The notes under the pieces: model-generated
The model's database searches: none
The model's input: only the letters and a program-made list of their open reading frames with translations
What the model was told of the DNA's origin: nothing
Shown: positions 63,511 through 64,000 of the stretch, piece after piece
Layout of the letters: every line of letters starts with the position of its first letter
Numbering within the stretch: position 1 is the first letter of the stretch
Assembly: GCF_023656515.1 (NCBI RefSeq)
Contig: NZ_JAMOFV010000006.1
Coordinates: 140,549 to 204,548 of the forward strand
DNA from: Clostridium swellfunianum
Lineage (GTDB): Bacteria > Bacillota > Clostridia > Clostridiales > Clostridiaceae
DNA: 64,000 nt
Direction: 5' to 3'
Program-made: the position numbers and the translations under genes

Positions 63511-64000
63511 ATTTTCCTCCATTCTTCAACAGTATATAAAGTACCATTTCCTCTTTCCATTTTGTATATATGAGTAGAGTTTTCCAGAGCAGCATTTAAG
63601 TTGTGCTCTACAGAGACAATGGTTACACCCAAGTCTTTATTTAATTTCTTTAAGAAACTGTATATTTCTTCTTGACTTGGAATATCAATTCCTGTTGAAG
63701 GTTCATCAAGAATGATAAGTTTGGGAGTAGCCATAATGGCTCTTGCAATAAAAATTTTTTGCTGCTGGCCTCCAGATAAAGTTCCAATAAGAGAGTTCTT
63801 ATACTGAAGCATGTTTACTTTTTTTAAGCTGTCAGTAATTAAATTTTTATCTTTAAGTTTAAGTGTTTTGAGATGGCACATAAGCATCTCATTAACCGTT
63901 ATAGGAAATTGAGAGTTGTAGCTCTCCATTCTTTGAGGAACGTACCCTAACATATTTGTTCTCAAACTTATACTTCCTGAATGAGGCTTTAAGAGTTTTA
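63504..64000 (-). CDS. Metal ABC transporter ATPase (ZnuC/MntA-like), partial
   Basis: The reading frame is open to the right end of the window, so the N-terminus with Walker A is missing. About 165 residues are visible. They contain MLGYVPQRME (Q-loop region), signature LSGGQQQ and Walker B LIILDEPSTGID with His in SVEHNL. It powers the permease encoded next; the genes overlap by 7 bp. A TTG near 63965 is internal, since the frame continues upstream as KLLKPHSGSIS. Confidence 0.9.
   Translation of the reverse strand, partial: KLLKPHSGSISLRTNMLGYVPQRMESYNSQFPITVNEMLMCHLKTLKLKDKNLITDSLKKVNMLQYKNSLIGTLSGGQQQKIFIARAIMATPKLIILDEPSTGIDIPSQEEIYSFLKKLNKDLGVTIVSVEHNLNAALENSTHIYKMERGNGTLYTVEEWRKIC

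Noticed and set aside
1-64000. CRISPR arrays, tRNA or rRNA genes, insertion sequences, prophage or integrase genes
   Set aside because: No regularly spaced direct repeats, cloverleaf-type sequences, transposase or integrase motifs were found by eye.

Overview
This window looks like a chromosomal segment of a low-GC Firmicute, most likely a Clostridium-type anaerobe. The evidence is AT-rich DNA, strong AGGAGG-type ribosome-binding sites, several TTG and GTG starts, sigma-A-like promoters, many intrinsic terminators, and gene families typical of clostridia (DUF327/YaaR, class III fructose-bisphosphatase, LrgAB, BmrCD-type exporters, a yybP-ykoY riboswitch). I see no rRNA, tRNA, prophage, insertion sequence or CRISPR array. 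Both ends cut through genes: an amino-acid transporter on the left and a metal ABC ATPase on the right.

Region by region. (1) 1-9.9 kb: the end of a transporter gene, then a GntR-controlled glycan-use operon. It holds a GntR/UTRA repressor, two sugar ABC permeases, a binding lipoprotein, an SIS-domain sugar-phosphate protein, a BadF/NagK-like kinase, a second divergent SIS protein, a cytoplasmic glycosidase-like protein and a metallo-hydrolase. No transport ATPase gene is present, so a shared MsmX-type ATPase is implied. (2) 10-14.2 kb: a FUSC-family membrane protein, gamma-carbonic anhydrase, a DUF350 protein, the LrgA/LrgB pair, a secreted ComEC-like hydrolase and free-methionine-R-sulfoxide reductase. 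(3) 14.2-17.1 kb: a P-type cation ATPase behind a yybP-ykoY Mn2+ riboswitch. (4) 17.2-24.3 kb: a small coiled-coil membrane protein, a reductase/oxidoreductase pair, YaaR, NAD synthetase, an NfeD/SPFH membrane pair and a small repeat protein.

(5) 24.7-31.8 kb: a glycosyltransferase followed by a nucleotidyltransferase/phosphomannomutase-like fusion, an unusual cis-prenyltransferase, and several small genes. (6) 31.9-41.4 kb: a YgeW-type carbamoyltransferase, an MGDG-synthase-like glycosyltransferase, a GNAT-like protein, a VIT/VWA protein, an ECF transporter S component, an amidase-domain protein and YibE/F. (7) 41.6-53.7 kb: a very large secreted PHP-domain protein, CCA-adding enzyme, L,D-transpeptidase, BrnQ, a subtilisin-like lipoprotein and Fbp. 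(8) 53.9-64 kb: a serine-palmitoyltransferase-like alpha-oxoamine synthase, a heterodimeric BmrCD-like exporter, a lipid kinase, an MntP-like transporter, a CorC/HlyC protein, a Fur-family regulator, and a convergent zinc/manganese ABC importer.

The least explained signals are non-coding. Two folded intergenic segments (about 29.95 kb and 35.8-36.0 kb) share an exact 13-nt motif and similar closing stems. Three intergenic palindromes are built on GATATC spaced every 8 bp. A perfect 52-bp palindrome lies before the gntR promoter. Two abutting 45-bp tandem repeats, each with a 21-bp dyad, lie upstream of the cis-prenyltransferase gene. A 25-bp near-perfect operator-like dyad precedes the exporter pair. 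All functions given here are read from the sequence by eye; no database search was run.
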